A stretch of 64,000 nt of DNA from an uncultured Amphritea sp. (GCF_937127095.1 NZ_CAKZLP010000048.1:40730-104729); one strand, 5' to 3'. Numbered from the stretch's first letter, positions 18,483 through 28,665 are shown. Numbers and translations are program-made. Notes: generated by a model from the sequence alone, not told the origin.

Positions 18483-19124
18483 ATGAAACAGGTCCTGGTT
18501 TACGCAGACTCACTCAGCTGGGGCATCATTCCCGATACACGTAAACGCTTTGAATCTGATCAACGCTGGCCTGGCAAGCTGGAACAACTGCTCTGTCAAA
18601 ATGGCTCACAGGTGCGAGTGATTGAGGATTGTCTCAATGGTCGCAGAACGGTGCTTAATGATCCGTTTAAACCGGGACGAAACGGTGCGCAAGGCTTACA
18701 GCAAACTATCGAAATTAACTCTCCGCTTGAACTGGTTATCATTATGCTGGGTAATAATGATTTTCAAAGCCCACATACTTTTACAGCAACTGAAGCCGCT
18801 CAGGGTGTTGCCACACTCGTTCAGACCATTCGCAGCGCTCCCATAGAACCCGGCATGCCGGTACCGCCTGTTTTATTAATATGCCCGCCCCCCATCATCG
18901 AACCAAAAGGTTCTATCGCAGCTAAATTCAAAGGGGCTGAAGAGAAATGCAAAGGATTTGACCTGGCCCTGCAAAAAATAGCCGCAGATACCCAGTGTAA
19001 TTTCTTTGATGCAGGCACCGTCATCAGCGCCAGCAAGATCGACGGTATCCATCTGGATCTGGACCAACATCAACAACTGGCACTCTCGATTCTACCGTTA
19101 GTGCAGGGTATATTAAGCCGCTAG
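18483..19124 (+). CDS. SGNH-fold esterase (arylesterase / GDSL-like)
   Basis: A cytoplasmic hydrolase of 213 residues without a signal peptide. Block I is YADSLSWGI (Ser nucleophile near residue 10), block III is MLGNNDF, and block V is KIDGIHLD with the catalytic Asp and His. RRTVLNDPF and RWPGKLEQLL recall the arylesterase/acyltransferase branch, for example the Mycobacterium smegmatis enzyme. The natural substrate is unknown. The start has AGAGGAGG just upstream. Confidence 0.85.
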   Translation: MKQVLVYADSLSWGIIPDTRKRFESDQRWPGKLEQLLCQNGSQVRVIEDCLNGRRTVLNDPFKPGRNGAQGLQQTIEINSPLELVIIMLGNNDFQSPHTFTATEAAQGVATLVQTIRSAPIEPGMPVPPVLLICPPPIIEPKGSIAAKFKGAEEKCKGFDLALQKIAADTQCNFFDAGTVISASKIDGIHLDLDQHQQLALSILPLVQGILSR

Positions 19125-19190
19125 CTGAACTTCTCCGGTCCGCGCGGATCAGACCAGCCATGATTCATCTTAATTAGTACAGGATTTTCA

Positions 19191-19697
19191 ATGTTCAACG
19201 CTCTCAGCTGTTTTTTCCGCAGTCAGTGGTACTGGCTGGCTATGATTGTTTCCGGTATCGCTATGGAAAGCATCGCCCTCTATTATCAATATGGGCTGGA
19301 CTATGGCCCTTGCGTACTCTGTATTCACGTGCGCATCTGGGTAATGGCCTTTATTCTGCTGGGAGTGTTTGGGCTCCTGTGCCGCAACAGCCGCCCACTG
19401 AGTATTCTCATCAGCCTTCTGACCGTGGTTGCTGCACTGGGCTTCAGTGAGCGCTCCTGGATGACTTTCGCAATTGAACGCAACCTGATTGAGAGTAGCT
19501 GCACCATGGGGGCCGGTCTGCCCGATTGGTTTGCACTGGACAGATGGTTTCCCGTGGTATTCGAACCCTGGGAGCTGTGTGGCTGGACGCCCGAACTGCT
19601 GTTCGGCATTACCATGGCTGAAGCACTGATGGTAGCAGCACCGCTGGCAATTATAACCACGCTATTAGCGACATACGCACTGTATAAAAAAGCTTAA
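19191..19697 (+). CDS. dsbB: Disulfide bond formation protein B (DsbB family)
   Basis: Inner-membrane quinone reductase that reoxidises DsbA. It has 168 residues and four hydrophobic helices. The first periplasmic loop has the redox pair CVLC after YQYGLDYGP, as in DsbB (CVLCIYER type). The second periplasmic loop has two Cys, in ESSCTMGA and WELCGWTP. It stands alone between the esterase and the GTPase gene. A weak AT-rich hairpin (AAGCTT repeats near 19690) follows. Confidence 0.9.
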   Translation: MFNALSCFFRSQWYWLAMIVSGIAMESIALYYQYGLDYGPCVLCIHVRIWVMAFILLGVFGLLCRNSRPLSILISLLTVVAALGFSERSWMTFAIERNLIESSCTMGAGLPDWFALDRWFPVVFEPWELCGWTPELLFGITMAEALMVAAPLAIITTLLATYALYKKA

Positions 19698-19849
19698 TAA
19701 AGCTTTGATTACTAACGCAACAGCTTATACTCTAATGATCAATTTTTATACTGACAAACTGTTCAGACAAAAAAGGATTCTCCAGTAACAACCCATTAGA
19801 AGAGAAATGAGGCCGAGGAGTCAGACAAAACATCTGACCTCCTAACACG

Positions 19850-20824
19850 ATGAAAGACTCTAAAATTGTCTTCTTTGGCCCGGTTGGTGCAGGAAAAACC
19901 ACCGCCATTGCCACCATCACAAATAACTGTGTTGCAACCACTGAGGCTCGCATCTCGGATACAAGCCTGAGACGAAAAAGCAGAACGACGGTAGCGATGG
20001 ATTACGCACTGCTGGAAAGCGGTGGCAGGCGCATTCACCTGTATGGCACGCCGGGACAGGAGCGGTTCAGGTTTATGTGGGAGATGGTCTCTACTGAACT
20101 GGCCCATAACTGCAGCGGTCATATCATGTTGTTAGACAATGCCCGCAACCACCCCCTTAAAGACCTTGTTTTCTATCTGCGCAACTTCAAAATTTACAAT
20201 CCCGATACCCCTTTAGTGATTGGCGTCACCGGCAGCGATCTGGTGCCGACACCAACCCAGGCGAAGTATGTGTCCTGGCTGAAACAACTAAAAATAAAAG
20301 CCTCTGTATTTTTTATCGATGCCCGCCGGAAAGAGGATGTCCAACGACTGATTGACGAAGTTATGCGCTTAGAGGAGTCAGACATATCCTCTAGCGCCAA
20401 CCCGCCCTCACTGCAGGGTGAAGAGAAGACAAGCCTGGATGAGCTTTTTTCGACAAGCTCACATAATCCCCCTTTTACCGCTGAACTGATTGAGGATATC
20501 GAACGTATCAGTTCTGTTACAGGTACAGCGGTACTGCTTAACAACAGAGAGGTAAAACACTCCTCTCTGGATCAGCAACTACTGAAAGAATTACAAACGT
20601 TTGCGGCAGATATCCCAGCAATACGACGCCGGATAGACGATCTGGGATCACTGAACAACTTCAGGTTAAATACTCAACCAAAGGGGTTCTTTATGATCAT
20701 GCTTACTGATAGCCAGTTACTGGGGGTTCACTGCAACGGAGAGATCTCTCTGCTGACACTCAGGCAGGAGGTGGACAACCGGATGCAGTGGAACAAAGAT
20801 ATAATGAAAGATGGGTCTGCATGA
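19850..20824 (+). CDS. Small GTPase fused to a roadblock/LC7-like domain
   Basis: A protein of 324 residues. Residues 1-175 form a Ras-like/MglA-type GTPase domain: P-loop GPVGAGKTT (10-18), switch II region GTPGQERF (66-73, with Gly where Ras has Asp) and G4 TGSD (127-130). A Ser-rich linker follows (about 176-206). Residues 207-311 (FTAELIEDIERISSVTGTAV... and GFFMIMLTDSQLLGV...) look like a roadblock/LC7 domain, the fold of MglB, which acts as GAP for MglA. That second assignment is an inference from pattern. It could act in polarity, pili or motility control; no such genes are adjacent. Confidence 0.75.
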   Translation: MKDSKIVFFGPVGAGKTTAIATITNNCVATTEARISDTSLRRKSRTTVAMDYALLESGGRRIHLYGTPGQERFRFMWEMVSTELAHNCSGHIMLLDNARNHPLKDLVFYLRNFKIYNPDTPLVIGVTGSDLVPTPTQAKYVSWLKQLKIKASVFFIDARRKEDVQRLIDEVMRLEESDISSSANPPSLQGEEKTSLDELFSTSSHNPPFTAELIEDIERISSVTGTAVLLNNREVKHSSLDQQLLKELQTFAADIPAIRRRIDDLGSLNNFRLNTQPKGFFMIMLTDSQLLGVHCNGEISLLTLRQEVDNRMQWNKDIMKDGSA

Positions 20825-20965
20825 CACATAAGCTTATAGCGAAAACATCCTGCAAAAAACCGATTTTGACTACCTCTGCGATTGCACATTAACGTTTCGA
20901 ATCTGTACAATCCCTGACCATTTACGATTTATAACATTCAAATTTATAACAAAAGGAATGAGCCT

Positions 20966-21166
20966 GTGCGTCTTGCAGAAATTGAAGCGATAGCTCTCAA
21001 CGTCGGCATCACTGTTTTCGCCGCGTATATATTCTTTATCATCTACGATCTGGCGAAAAAATCGAATGCCGGCAAATTTGGCACCGCCGTACTGTTCTTC
21101 GCACTGGGGCTTGGTCTGGCTGCGTTTCTGGTGAAAACGGTGGTTGTTTATATGATAGAGGGCTGA
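20966..21166 (+). CDS. DUF2788 family small membrane protein
   Basis: A 66-residue protein with two hydrophobic helices (about 10-28 and 40-61) separated by YDLAKKSNAGKFGT, which is the conserved part of DUF2788. It starts at GTG 20966 behind AAAAGGAATG. It is 141 bases after the GTPase gene on the same strand, so co-transcription is possible but not clear. Function unknown. Confidence 0.85.
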   Translation: MRLAEIEAIALNVGITVFAAYIFFIIYDLAKKSNAGKFGTAVLFFALGLGLAAFLVKTVVVYMIEG

Positions 21167-21196
21167 TCGGGCCAGCGGTTTATTTTAGCCTGACGC

Positions 21197-21712
21197 TCAC
21201 CCCGCCTCAGTGGCTGCAGTAATGGGCTGTAATTTAAAACCCGGCATCTCTAATGTAAATGCCCGGCCAAAACCCAGCACTAACCGCCCCTGCCGCGGGA
21301 TCAGCCGGAAGAGCCTGAAATCCGGCAGGGTACGCAACAGATCCACCGTAGGGCCATGCCGCTCCCGGTAGAGACGCATTACCGGTTCATACTCTTTATC
21401 ATCACCCGCAATCTCACTGGCATGACACTGCAGAGTAATACGGTTGCGGGCAAAGATATTCCGACTGCTGGCTTCATCCTCAATCAGCATCACCCCGGCG
21501 GCAGGCGAGCGCATCAGATTACGCGTATGGCTGGCCAGCTGGCTGACAAAGATATACAGATTACCTCCGCTAAAAACAAACGGGGAATAGCTTGCTTCAG
21601 GCCCCGTCTCCCCCTGGGTTGCCAACTGCAACGTGTTGCTGAGTTGAAGCAAACGATCTAACTGCTGAAAAGCCTGGCTATCGTCCTGCTGCACTGAGAT
21701 GACCTCTTCCAA
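21197..21712 (-). CDS. Pyridoxamine-phosphate-oxidase-fold protein, HugZ/HutZ-like
   Basis: A protein of 171 residues with the split-barrel flavin-binding fold of the PNPOx-like superfamily. NIFARNRITLQCHA and LPDFRLFRLIPRQGRLVLGFGRAF are typical of the HugZ/HutZ haem-utilisation branch, which degrades or handles haem in iron uptake. No haem transport genes are adjacent, so the role is tentative. The C-terminal haem-ligand region seen in some HutZ proteins is short here. It is divergent from kdsA. Confidence 0.75.
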   Translation of the reverse strand: MEEVISVQQDDSQAFQQLDRLLQLSNTLQLATQGETGPEASYSPFVFSGGNLYIFVSQLASHTRNLMRSPAAGVMLIEDEASSRNIFARNRITLQCHASEIAGDDKEYEPVMRLYRERHGPTVDLLRTLPDFRLFRLIPRQGRLVLGFGRAFTLEMPGFKLQPITAATEAG

Positions 21713-21735
21713 CGACGTTATTAGTTATCCTGCCT

Positions 21736-22657
<922 letters not shown>

Positions 22658-22664
22658 CCTGTTC

Positions 22665-22684
22665 GGCGACCCTATAGGGTCGCC
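22665..22684 (+). terminator. Hairpin after kdsA
   Basis: A perfect 8-bp GC-rich stem GGCGACCC / GGGTCGCC (22665-22672 with 22677-22684) with a 4-nt loop, 7 bases after the stop. No T-run follows. Confidence 0.55.
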
Positions 22685-22811
22685 CTGAACACTCCCCCGG
22701 CAAATCAATCAATATTCCTGCCGTTTTGACAGCAATGAGACTTAACTCTTTGTTAGTCATACTCTATCATCAAACAGACTTATCAGGATTTGCGATCAAG
22801 GGTGCATAGGA

Positions 22812-24794
22812 ATGGCTTCACCAAGCGACCTAATCTACGACGGACTGGAAGCCGGCCAGATCATCGGACCGGATCATCATCAGTTCAGACTGACAAACCA
22901 ATTTCAAACCAACCGGTTTGGCCAGCTATGGTATGCAGAAGACCTCTCTACCAGCCGCTCGGTACCGGTCACGCTGCAGATTTTTGACCCCGCACTGCTA
23001 AAGCATGAAGGTTTTATCGACTCAGCTCAAAAACATATTGTCCTGAGCAAAAAGTTCAAACATCCCCACCTTGTAGAATATTACGGTATGTTCCGGCAAA
23101 AGGCCGTACTGCTGTTTTTTGCCATTGAGGTGATGGACGGTCTGACACTGGAAAAGCTACTCAGCAGCGGACAGGCTAACAAACTCAAAGATAACCAGAA
23201 AAAAGGGCTGTTGCAGCAACTGGCGACGGCGATAGATACCGCCCATGCAGGGGCAGGACAAGCGCATAAAGCGATCTGCCCCGAATCGGTCTTTATCAAC
23301 AAACAGGGCGGCGTAAAGCTGGCAAACTTTGCCTTTAATGAAGCGATGACAATTGCCGATGAGATGAGTAATACTCCCTCATCTCATCTGGCCTATCAGG
23401 CCCCTGAAGCCTTTCATCCCAACCCGGTCACGGTGGAAGCAGACATCTACTCTTTCGCCTGCATTATCTACCACCTGCTGAGTGGAAAAGCGCCATTTCT
23501 GGTCTCTGAAGATGAACCAACCCGGGTACGCAAAGAACTTAAAAAACCCTCATCACTGAACCCGGAACAGTGGGCTATTCTACAGGCGGCGTTTGCAACC
23601 GACCCGGAAGAACGACCCCGTCAGGCCTCCCTGCTGTTTAAGCAGATTATTGAAGCCGGAGAAAAAAAAGAGTTGCCGCCGGACGACGATATTCCGGAAC
23701 CACTGCAGGAAGACGAGAGCAAACGCCGCAGACTATGGCGATTAACGATGCCCGACTGGGCCGTGCCGGTACTCATTTTCAGCTTTGGATTTATGCTCGG
23801 TTTTACCATCGCCTTTTTTATCGGACTACAGAACACCAACGACGCTGAGTTGGCCCTGAACCAAACGCGGGAAGAGTTGCAAACGGTTCAGGAAGATATC
23901 GCAGACCTGCAGCAAACGTTGCGCACTGAACGTGAACAGCGGTCCGCTGAAACCGATGCATTGCAGGCTGAACTTAAAGGCAAGATTGAAGAGACCAGGT
24001 CGCTGCATAAAGAGCTGATGGATGTGAAGTTTGCCGACCCGGATAAATTAACCGTTTTCACCGATCAGCTGGATGATGGTTTTAAAGGTCCACAGATGAT
24101 TATCATTCCCCGGGGCAGCTTCACCATGGGCGATCAGAAGCTGGTCGGTGATGACAACGAGCTACCCAGTCATCTGGTGACGATCAGTCACCGTTTTGCA
24201 CTGGCACGTAACGAAGTCACCTTCAATGACTATGATTATTACGCCCGATCCATGGGCCGCCCTCTGCCGGACGACGAGGGCTGGGGGCGTGGCAACCGCC
24301 CGGTGATCAATGTCACCTGGAAAGAAGCTAAAGCCTACGTGCAATGGCTGGCACTGCTGACAGGTCAGCCCTACCGCCTGCCAACAGAAGCCGAATGGGA
24401 ATATGTTGCCCGGGCCGGCACCGATAGCAACTACTGGTGGGGTGATGAGCTGGAACCTGATCGCGCAGTCTGTAGTGAATGCGGCACTGAATGGGATGGC
24501 AAGAAAACCGCACCAGTAGCATCTTTCCCGCCAAATTCATGGGGCATTCATGATATGAGTGGTAATGTCGATGAATGGGTTGAGGACTGCTATCAGGACT
24601 CGTATTTCAATGCTCCGGCGGATGGCTCTGCCATGATTGATGGAGACTGCGAATTTCGCGTTATGCGCGGCGGCTCCTGGTTCGATATCGGCCGGGTGAT
24701 CCGTTCATCCAGCCGCTATCGCTATCTGCCAGACAGCAGTAAAAACAGCTGGGGATTCCGTATAGCACTCGACCTGACCGATAAAACCAACTGA
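22812..24794 (+). CDS. Membrane pseudokinase with periplasmic FGE-sulfatase-fold domain
   Basis: A protein of 660 residues with an unusual layout. Residues about 25-280 are a Ser/Thr kinase-like domain, but the key residues are lost: Gln56 at the VAIK Lys, HKAICPES for HRDLKPEN (Asp to Ala154, Lys to Cys156), and NFA for DFG (Asp to Asn172). QAPEA and the ADIYSF segment remain. One TM helix lies at about 317-338 and a coiled coil at about 343-405. Residues about 425-658 have the formylglycine-generating-enzyme fold (IPRGSFTMG, YRLPTEAEWEYVARAG, MSGNVDEWVEDC, MRGGSWF). After RGGSWF the usual catalytic Cys is Asp. It is therefore probably a sensor or scaffold rather than an enzyme. The next gene follows 10 bases later. 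Confidence 0.85.
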   Translation: MASPSDLIYDGLEAGQIIGPDHHQFRLTNQFQTNRFGQLWYAEDLSTSRSVPVTLQIFDPALLKHEGFIDSAQKHIVLSKKFKHPHLVEYYGMFRQKAVLLFFAIEVMDGLTLEKLLSSGQANKLKDNQKKGLLQQLATAIDTAHAGAGQAHKAICPESVFINKQGGVKLANFAFNEAMTIADEMSNTPSSHLAYQAPEAFHPNPVTVEADIYSFACIIYHLLSGKAPFLVSEDEPTRVRKELKKPSSLNPEQWAILQAAFATDPEERPRQASLLFKQIIEAGEKKELPPDDDIPEPLQEDESKRRRLWRLTMPDWAVPVLIFSFGFMLGFTIAFFIGLQNTNDAELALNQTREELQTVQEDIADLQQTLRTEREQRSAETDALQAELKGKIEETRSLHKELMDVKFADPDKLTVFTDQLDDGFKGPQMIIIPRGSFTMGDQKLVGDDNELPSHLVTISHRFALARNEVTFNDYDYYARSMGRPLPDDEGWGRGNRPVINVTWKEAKAYVQWLALLTGQPYRLPTEAEWEYVARAGTDSNYWWGDELEPDRAVCSECGTEWDGKKTAPVASFPPNSWGIHDMSGNVDEWVEDCYQDSYFNAPADGSAMIDGDCEFRVMRGGSWFDIGRVIRSSSRYRYLPDSSKNSWGFRIALDLTDKTN

Positions 24795-24804
24795 GGAATA
24801 GTTG

Positions 24805-26238
24805 ATGCTTAAGCCCCTGTCACCAGCACGTATCCCGGCACTGATACCAACCACCCTGTTATTAAGTGTACTTGCCACCAATGGAGCGCTACAGGCAGCC
24901 CCACTGAACGTCGATTCTGAAAAGCAGCAAGACCTGAGCATCACCCTCTATAATCAGGATCTCGGTTTAGTAAGAGATGTCCGCAGCCTGCCCCGTATTG
25001 ACCAGGGCCAGACCCTCTATATACGCGATGTCAGCCACCAGATTATGAGCCAGACCCTGCAGGTGGAAAATGCCGGTAAAATCCTTGAGCAGAATCTTAA
25101 CAACAATCTGATATCCGTTTACGCACTGCTCAACGCCTATACCGGAAAGATGGTTCAACTGGCCCGCTTTAACAGTGTCAGTGGTAGTGAAACAATATCC
25201 GATGCCCTGCTACTAAGCTCCGATGGCAACCAGGCGCTGGTTGAATATCAGGGACGCATCGAGACAGTCCCGGTTAATCAGCAGGGCTGGCGCTTTATCT
25301 TCCCGTCTGTGCCAGAGGGGATGCAATCCAGGCCAAGCCTTGAGATCCGTTCGGACGGCACCACAAACGCCGGAGAGGCGGTACTGACCTATCTGACCCA
25401 GGGTCTCAGCTGGCAGATGGATTACTCTCTGGTTGTTAACAACGCAGGCGATCAGCTTAAACTCGATGGTCTGGCAACACTGAACAACAACACCGGCGTG
25501 GACTTTCACAACAGTAAAATCCTGCTGATGGCCGGCCAGGTAAATCAGGCTTCAGCACCAATGCTACGCCAGAAAGCGGTGATGCTGAGGGCGGAATCAA
25601 TGGCAGATAGCGGTGCGCCGCAATCATTTCAGGATTATCAGTTATACAAACTTCCGCAGCGGGCCAGCCTGCTGAATGGACAGACGAAACAGGTCAGCCT
25701 GATCAGCGCAGATAAGGTGACGGCAGAGAAAAGTTATCACTATCAGTTTGAGGTATACCCCTCTCTGGATCGTCAGACCTATGATCAGAAACCGGATATA
25801 AATATCAGCTTCATCAACGGCGAAAAAGAGGGGCTGGGATTCCCGCTTCCGGCAGGCACCGCCAGAGTGTTCAGCCCCGATGCTGAGGGTTTACGCCATT
25901 TTATCGGCAGCGCCATGATTGAAAACAGCAGCAAGGGACAAACGGTTAACCTGCCAATCGGCAAAGCGTTTGACCTGACCATCAAACAGCAACAAAGCCT
26001 GTTTGAGAAAACCTATGACAGCTTTCTGAACGGTTATGAGCTTCAGCTTAGCAATAGCAGCGAACAGGCCAAAGAGATAGAGATCACCGCTAATTTCCAC
26101 CAGGACTGGAAGGTGACTGAAAGCAATCAACCCTACAAGCGGGTTAACGCCAGTCAGTTGCGCTGGACAATCAGCGTTCCAGCAGAGGGTAACGCACGCC
26201 TGGAATTTAAAACCGAACTAAAAAATCTGCAGAAGTAA
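24805..26238 (+). CDS. Exported DUF4139-domain protein
   Basis: A protein of 477 residues with an N-terminal signal peptide (hydrophobic segment about residues 12-30 ending NGALQAA). ITLYNQDLGLVRDVRSL, then YLTQGLSWQMDYSLVV, NNTGVDFHNSKILLMAG and the C-terminal beta-rich part (FEVYPSLD, FSPDAEG, YELQLSNS) are the pattern of DUF4139 proteins, which are exported and of unknown function. I chose ATG 24805 behind GAGGA; the TTG just before it is in frame. It is 10 bases after the pseudokinase-FGE gene, so the two are almost surely co-transcribed and may act together in the periplasm. Confidence 0.85.
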   Translation: MLKPLSPARIPALIPTTLLLSVLATNGALQAAPLNVDSEKQQDLSITLYNQDLGLVRDVRSLPRIDQGQTLYIRDVSHQIMSQTLQVENAGKILEQNLNNNLISVYALLNAYTGKMVQLARFNSVSGSETISDALLLSSDGNQALVEYQGRIETVPVNQQGWRFIFPSVPEGMQSRPSLEIRSDGTTNAGEAVLTYLTQGLSWQMDYSLVVNNAGDQLKLDGLATLNNNTGVDFHNSKILLMAGQVNQASAPMLRQKAVMLRAESMADSGAPQSFQDYQLYKLPQRASLLNGQTKQVSLISADKVTAEKSYHYQFEVYPSLDRQTYDQKPDINISFINGEKEGLGFPLPAGTARVFSPDAEGLRHFIGSAMIENSSKGQTVNLPIGKAFDLTIKQQQSLFEKTYDSFLNGYELQLSNSSEQAKEIEITANFHQDWKVTESNQPYKRVNASQLRWTISVPAEGNARLEFKTELKNLQK

Positions 26239-26278
26239 TATAAAAGGTTATCTGAGCGAAAAGCATCATCGACTGTCA

Positions 26279-26304
26279 CTGCCCCGGATAACAAACCGGG
26301 GCAG
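26279..26304. terminator. Bidirectional hairpin between convergent genes
   Basis: CTGCCCCGG (26279-26287) pairs perfectly with CCGGGGCAG (26296-26304), loop 8 nt. It lies between the DUF4139 gene and the convergent Sel1 gene. T-runs are lacking. Confidence 0.55.
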
Positions 26305-26352
26305 CATTACGGGAGTATCAGCCCCATGGTAATCGCTGTGTTTTAGAGTGAT

Positions 26353-26826
26353 TCAATAATGCCCTGCCTCTAACTGATTTAGCCAGTGCGCCGAATCGAT
26401 ACCGGACGCCTCCTGTTCAAGCTCACCATTGGTGGTGATATCTACCATCCGCCGGATAGCCAGTATATGGCCTGCCTCAGCAGCCTGGCGGTAATAGTTA
26501 ACCGCCTTAACGGCATCTGCTTTATATGTCTCATAGCCTTCTTCATAGGTTTTACCCATCTGATACGCAGCTTTACTATCGCCTTTATCCGCAGCCCTCT
26601 CCAGATAGATTAATCCCTGTATCCGGTTGGTCACCCCCTCTCCCCGGAAATGCAACAGATGACCATACACAGACAACGCACGTACGCTGCCATAATCCGC
26701 AGCATAACGAAACAGCTTCATAACAAAACTATGCTTCGCCTTAGACCCCTTCAATATTGGCAGATGAAACAGCCTAAAAGCGATCCAGCCGAGCAGTGGA
26801 GCGATCAATTTCATAAACAAACGCAT
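26353..26826 (-). CDS. Sel1-like repeat protein
   Basis: A protein of 157 residues. An N-terminal hydrophobic stretch (about 5-22) may be a membrane anchor or signal. Two to three Sel1/TPR-like repeats follow (ALSVYGHLLHFRGEGV, GLIYLERAADKGDSKAAYQMG, AVNYYRQAAEAGHILAIRRM), which usually bind proteins. AAGG lies 8 bases before the ATG. The partner is unknown; the convergent neighbour is the DUF4139 gene. Confidence 0.8.
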   Translation of the reverse strand: MRLFMKLIAPLLGWIAFRLFHLPILKGSKAKHSFVMKLFRYAADYGSVRALSVYGHLLHFRGEGVTNRIQGLIYLERAADKGDSKAAYQMGKTYEEGYETYKADAVKAVNYYRQAAEAGHILAIRRMVDITTNGELEQEASGIDSAHWLNQLEAGHY

Positions 26827-27224
26827 CTGAATACCTTAGGTGATAGATGATCAAAGCCAACACAATATCAGAATTACCTAATATTAAAACCGATAAACAC
26901 TAAGGATTAACGTCCAGCATCATCTATAAGCGCGTATATCAGTCAGACCTCCGAAAAGCATAGCTGATTTAACCATGGTTGCTAACATCTCAGAATACCA
27001 GGCCGTAAAGACGGAAAAAACGATCTGTATGAATGTGTCATAGACTTGCTATAAAGCGTTTATTGCGCTTAAATCATTACCAACCTGGATATAAGAATAT
27101 TTTTTTTATACCCCAAAGGAATATAGCTAAGTCCATACAATTAACCTTTGAGTACGGCCGGATAGGAACTGCTTCCTAATAAAGAGCTTCTACGGCCGAT
27201 TTTTAAGTCGTTACAGGTACCCCT
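26827..27224. other. Intergenic region upstream of cysK
   Basis: About 400 bases without a supported gene. The left end must hold the Sel1-gene promoter and the right end the cysK promoter. Near 27155-27200 the sequence ACGGCCG occurs twice, around a GGAA/TTCC mini-hairpin. I see no clear CysB site, riboswitch or standard promoter. Confidence 0.35.
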
Positions 27225-28193
27225 ATGAAAATATTTGAAGATAATTCCCTGACGATCGGCCAAACGCCTCTGGTCCACCTGAACAGAATTGCGCCTGGAA
27301 AGAAAATCTACGCCAAGCTGGAAAGCCGAAATCCGGCAGGCTCGGTTAAATGCCGTATCGGCGCCAACATGATCTGGGCGGCTGAAGAAAACGGCACCCT
27401 TAAACCCGGCATGACTCTGGTTGAACCCACCTCAGGCAACACCGGTGTCGCGCTGGCGTTTGTCGCCGCGTCCCGGGGCTATAATCTGACACTGACGATG
27501 CCCTCTTCGATGAGCCTGGAGCGTCGCAAACTAATGAAAGCACTGGGGGCTGAGATCGTACTGACTGAACCTGCCAAGGGGATGAAAGGCGCTATTGAAA
27601 AAGCTCAGGAGCTTGTCCATAGTAACCCCGAAACGCACCTGATGTTGCAACAATTTGAAAACCCGGCCAACCCGGAAATACACGAAAAAACCACCGGCCC
27701 CGAGATCTGGAACGATACCGATGGCCAGATCGACATCCTGGTTGCGGGCGTCGGTACCGGTGGAACCATCAGTGGTATCTCACGCTATATTAAGCATCAG
27801 CAGGGCAAAGCGATTACCTCTGTCGCGGTAGAACCAACCGTCTCTCCGGTCATTACCCAGACATTGAATGGAGATGAGGTAAAACCCTCACCACATAAAA
27901 TTCAGGGTATCGGTGCCGGCTTCGTGCCTAAAAATCTCGACCTGTCCGTTGTTGATCAGGTTGAGCAGGTTTCTAATGAAGATGCCATCGAGATGGCCCG
28001 ACAGCTGATGCTGAAAGAGGGTATCCTGGCAGGTATCTCCTGCGGTGCAGCCCTGAGTGCTGCGGTTCAGGTTGCCGCGCAACCCGGCAATGAAGACAAG
28101 ATGATTGTGGTGGTTCTACCCGACTCGGGCGAACGTTATCTCTCCACGCCACTGTTTGAAGGAATCTTCAGCGACAACGAGTTAGTACAGTAA
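27225..28193 (+). CDS. cysK: Cysteine synthase A (O-acetylserine sulfhydrylase)
   Basis: A PLP enzyme that makes cysteine from O-acetylserine and sulfide. The 322 residues align end to end with E. coli CysK (323). The PLP Lys is in AGSVKCRIG, the substrate loop is [11 protein letters not shown], the phosphate loop is [10 protein letters not shown], and [13 protein letters not shown] is at the end. It is CysK rather than CysM by length and by the EKTTGPEIW segment. It is not near cysN. A clear terminator follows. Confidence 0.96.
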   Translation: MKIFEDNSLTIGQTPLVHLNRIAPGKKIYAKLESRNPAGSVKCRIGANMIWAAEENGTLKPGMTLVEPTSGNTGVALAFVAASRGYNLTLTMPSSMSLERRKLMKALGAEIVLTEPAKGMKGAIEKAQELVHSNPETHLMLQQFENPANPEIHEKTTGPEIWNDTDGQIDILVAGVGTGGTISGISRYIKHQQGKAITSVAVEPTVSPVITQTLNGDEVKPSPHKIQGIGAGFVPKNLDLSVVDQVEQVSNEDAIEMARQLMLKEGILAGISCGAALSAAVQVAAQPGNEDKMIVVVLPDSGERYLSTPLFEGIFSDNELVQ

Positions 28194-28233
28194 ATATTAA
28201 CGGAAAGTGGCTTTTGCGTTAAAACGACAGCAT

Positions 28234-28260
28234 AAAAAACCGGGCATGGCCCGGTTTTTT
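28234..28260. terminator. Bidirectional terminator between cysK and the next gene
   Basis: Stem CCGGGC / GCCCGG (28240-28245 with 28249-28254) with a 3-nt loop, flanked by six A and six T residues, so it works in both directions. Confidence 0.9.
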
Positions 28261-28279
28261 CTTATCTGCATGATGCTCT

Positions 28280-28477
28280 TCAGGACACCATTTTCCGAAT
28301 CTCTTCATGACTGGGAAACGTTGGCAGATGGTCAACAAATGTCCGGCCATCACTTAGCTTCTTGACGGTGTACCAACGAGCCTTGCGCTCATCGCCATTA
28401 AAGTGTCCATCCACTTCAAAGTTTTCACCATCAACGCCCAAAACAGCAATTGTTCGTGTTATCGCCTCATTTTGCAT
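28280..28477 (-). CDS. Hypothetical protein, 65 aa
   Basis: A small soluble protein starting MQNEAITRTIAVLGVDGENF and containing RKARWYTVKKLSDGRTFVDHL. The ATG at 28477 has GGAG 8 bases upstream, and the cysK terminator serves its 3' end, which supports a real gene. I do not recognise the family. Confidence 0.6.
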   Translation of the reverse strand: MQNEAITRTIAVLGVDGENFEVDGHFNGDERKARWYTVKKLSDGRTFVDHLPTFPSHEEIRKMVS

Positions 28478-28665
28478 AGTCGGCTCCGCTTTTCTTATAT
28501 TTGCACTTTACTTTTTCAGTCCCTGAATTGTGCTCATCTGCGTGAGCTACAAAAATATGGAACTGGCGCTTATACCTCTGGAATTTTCCAATCCCTAAAG
28601 TGTAGTCTATTGTGTCCGTTTGACAAACTCATGACATTTTTCAGTCGATGCTGTGACAGTGAAAA

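Noticed and set aside
24090..24790. Calling the FGE-fold domain a sulfatase-activating enzyme
   Set aside because: The Cys expected after RGGSW is Asp, and no sulfatase gene is nearby.
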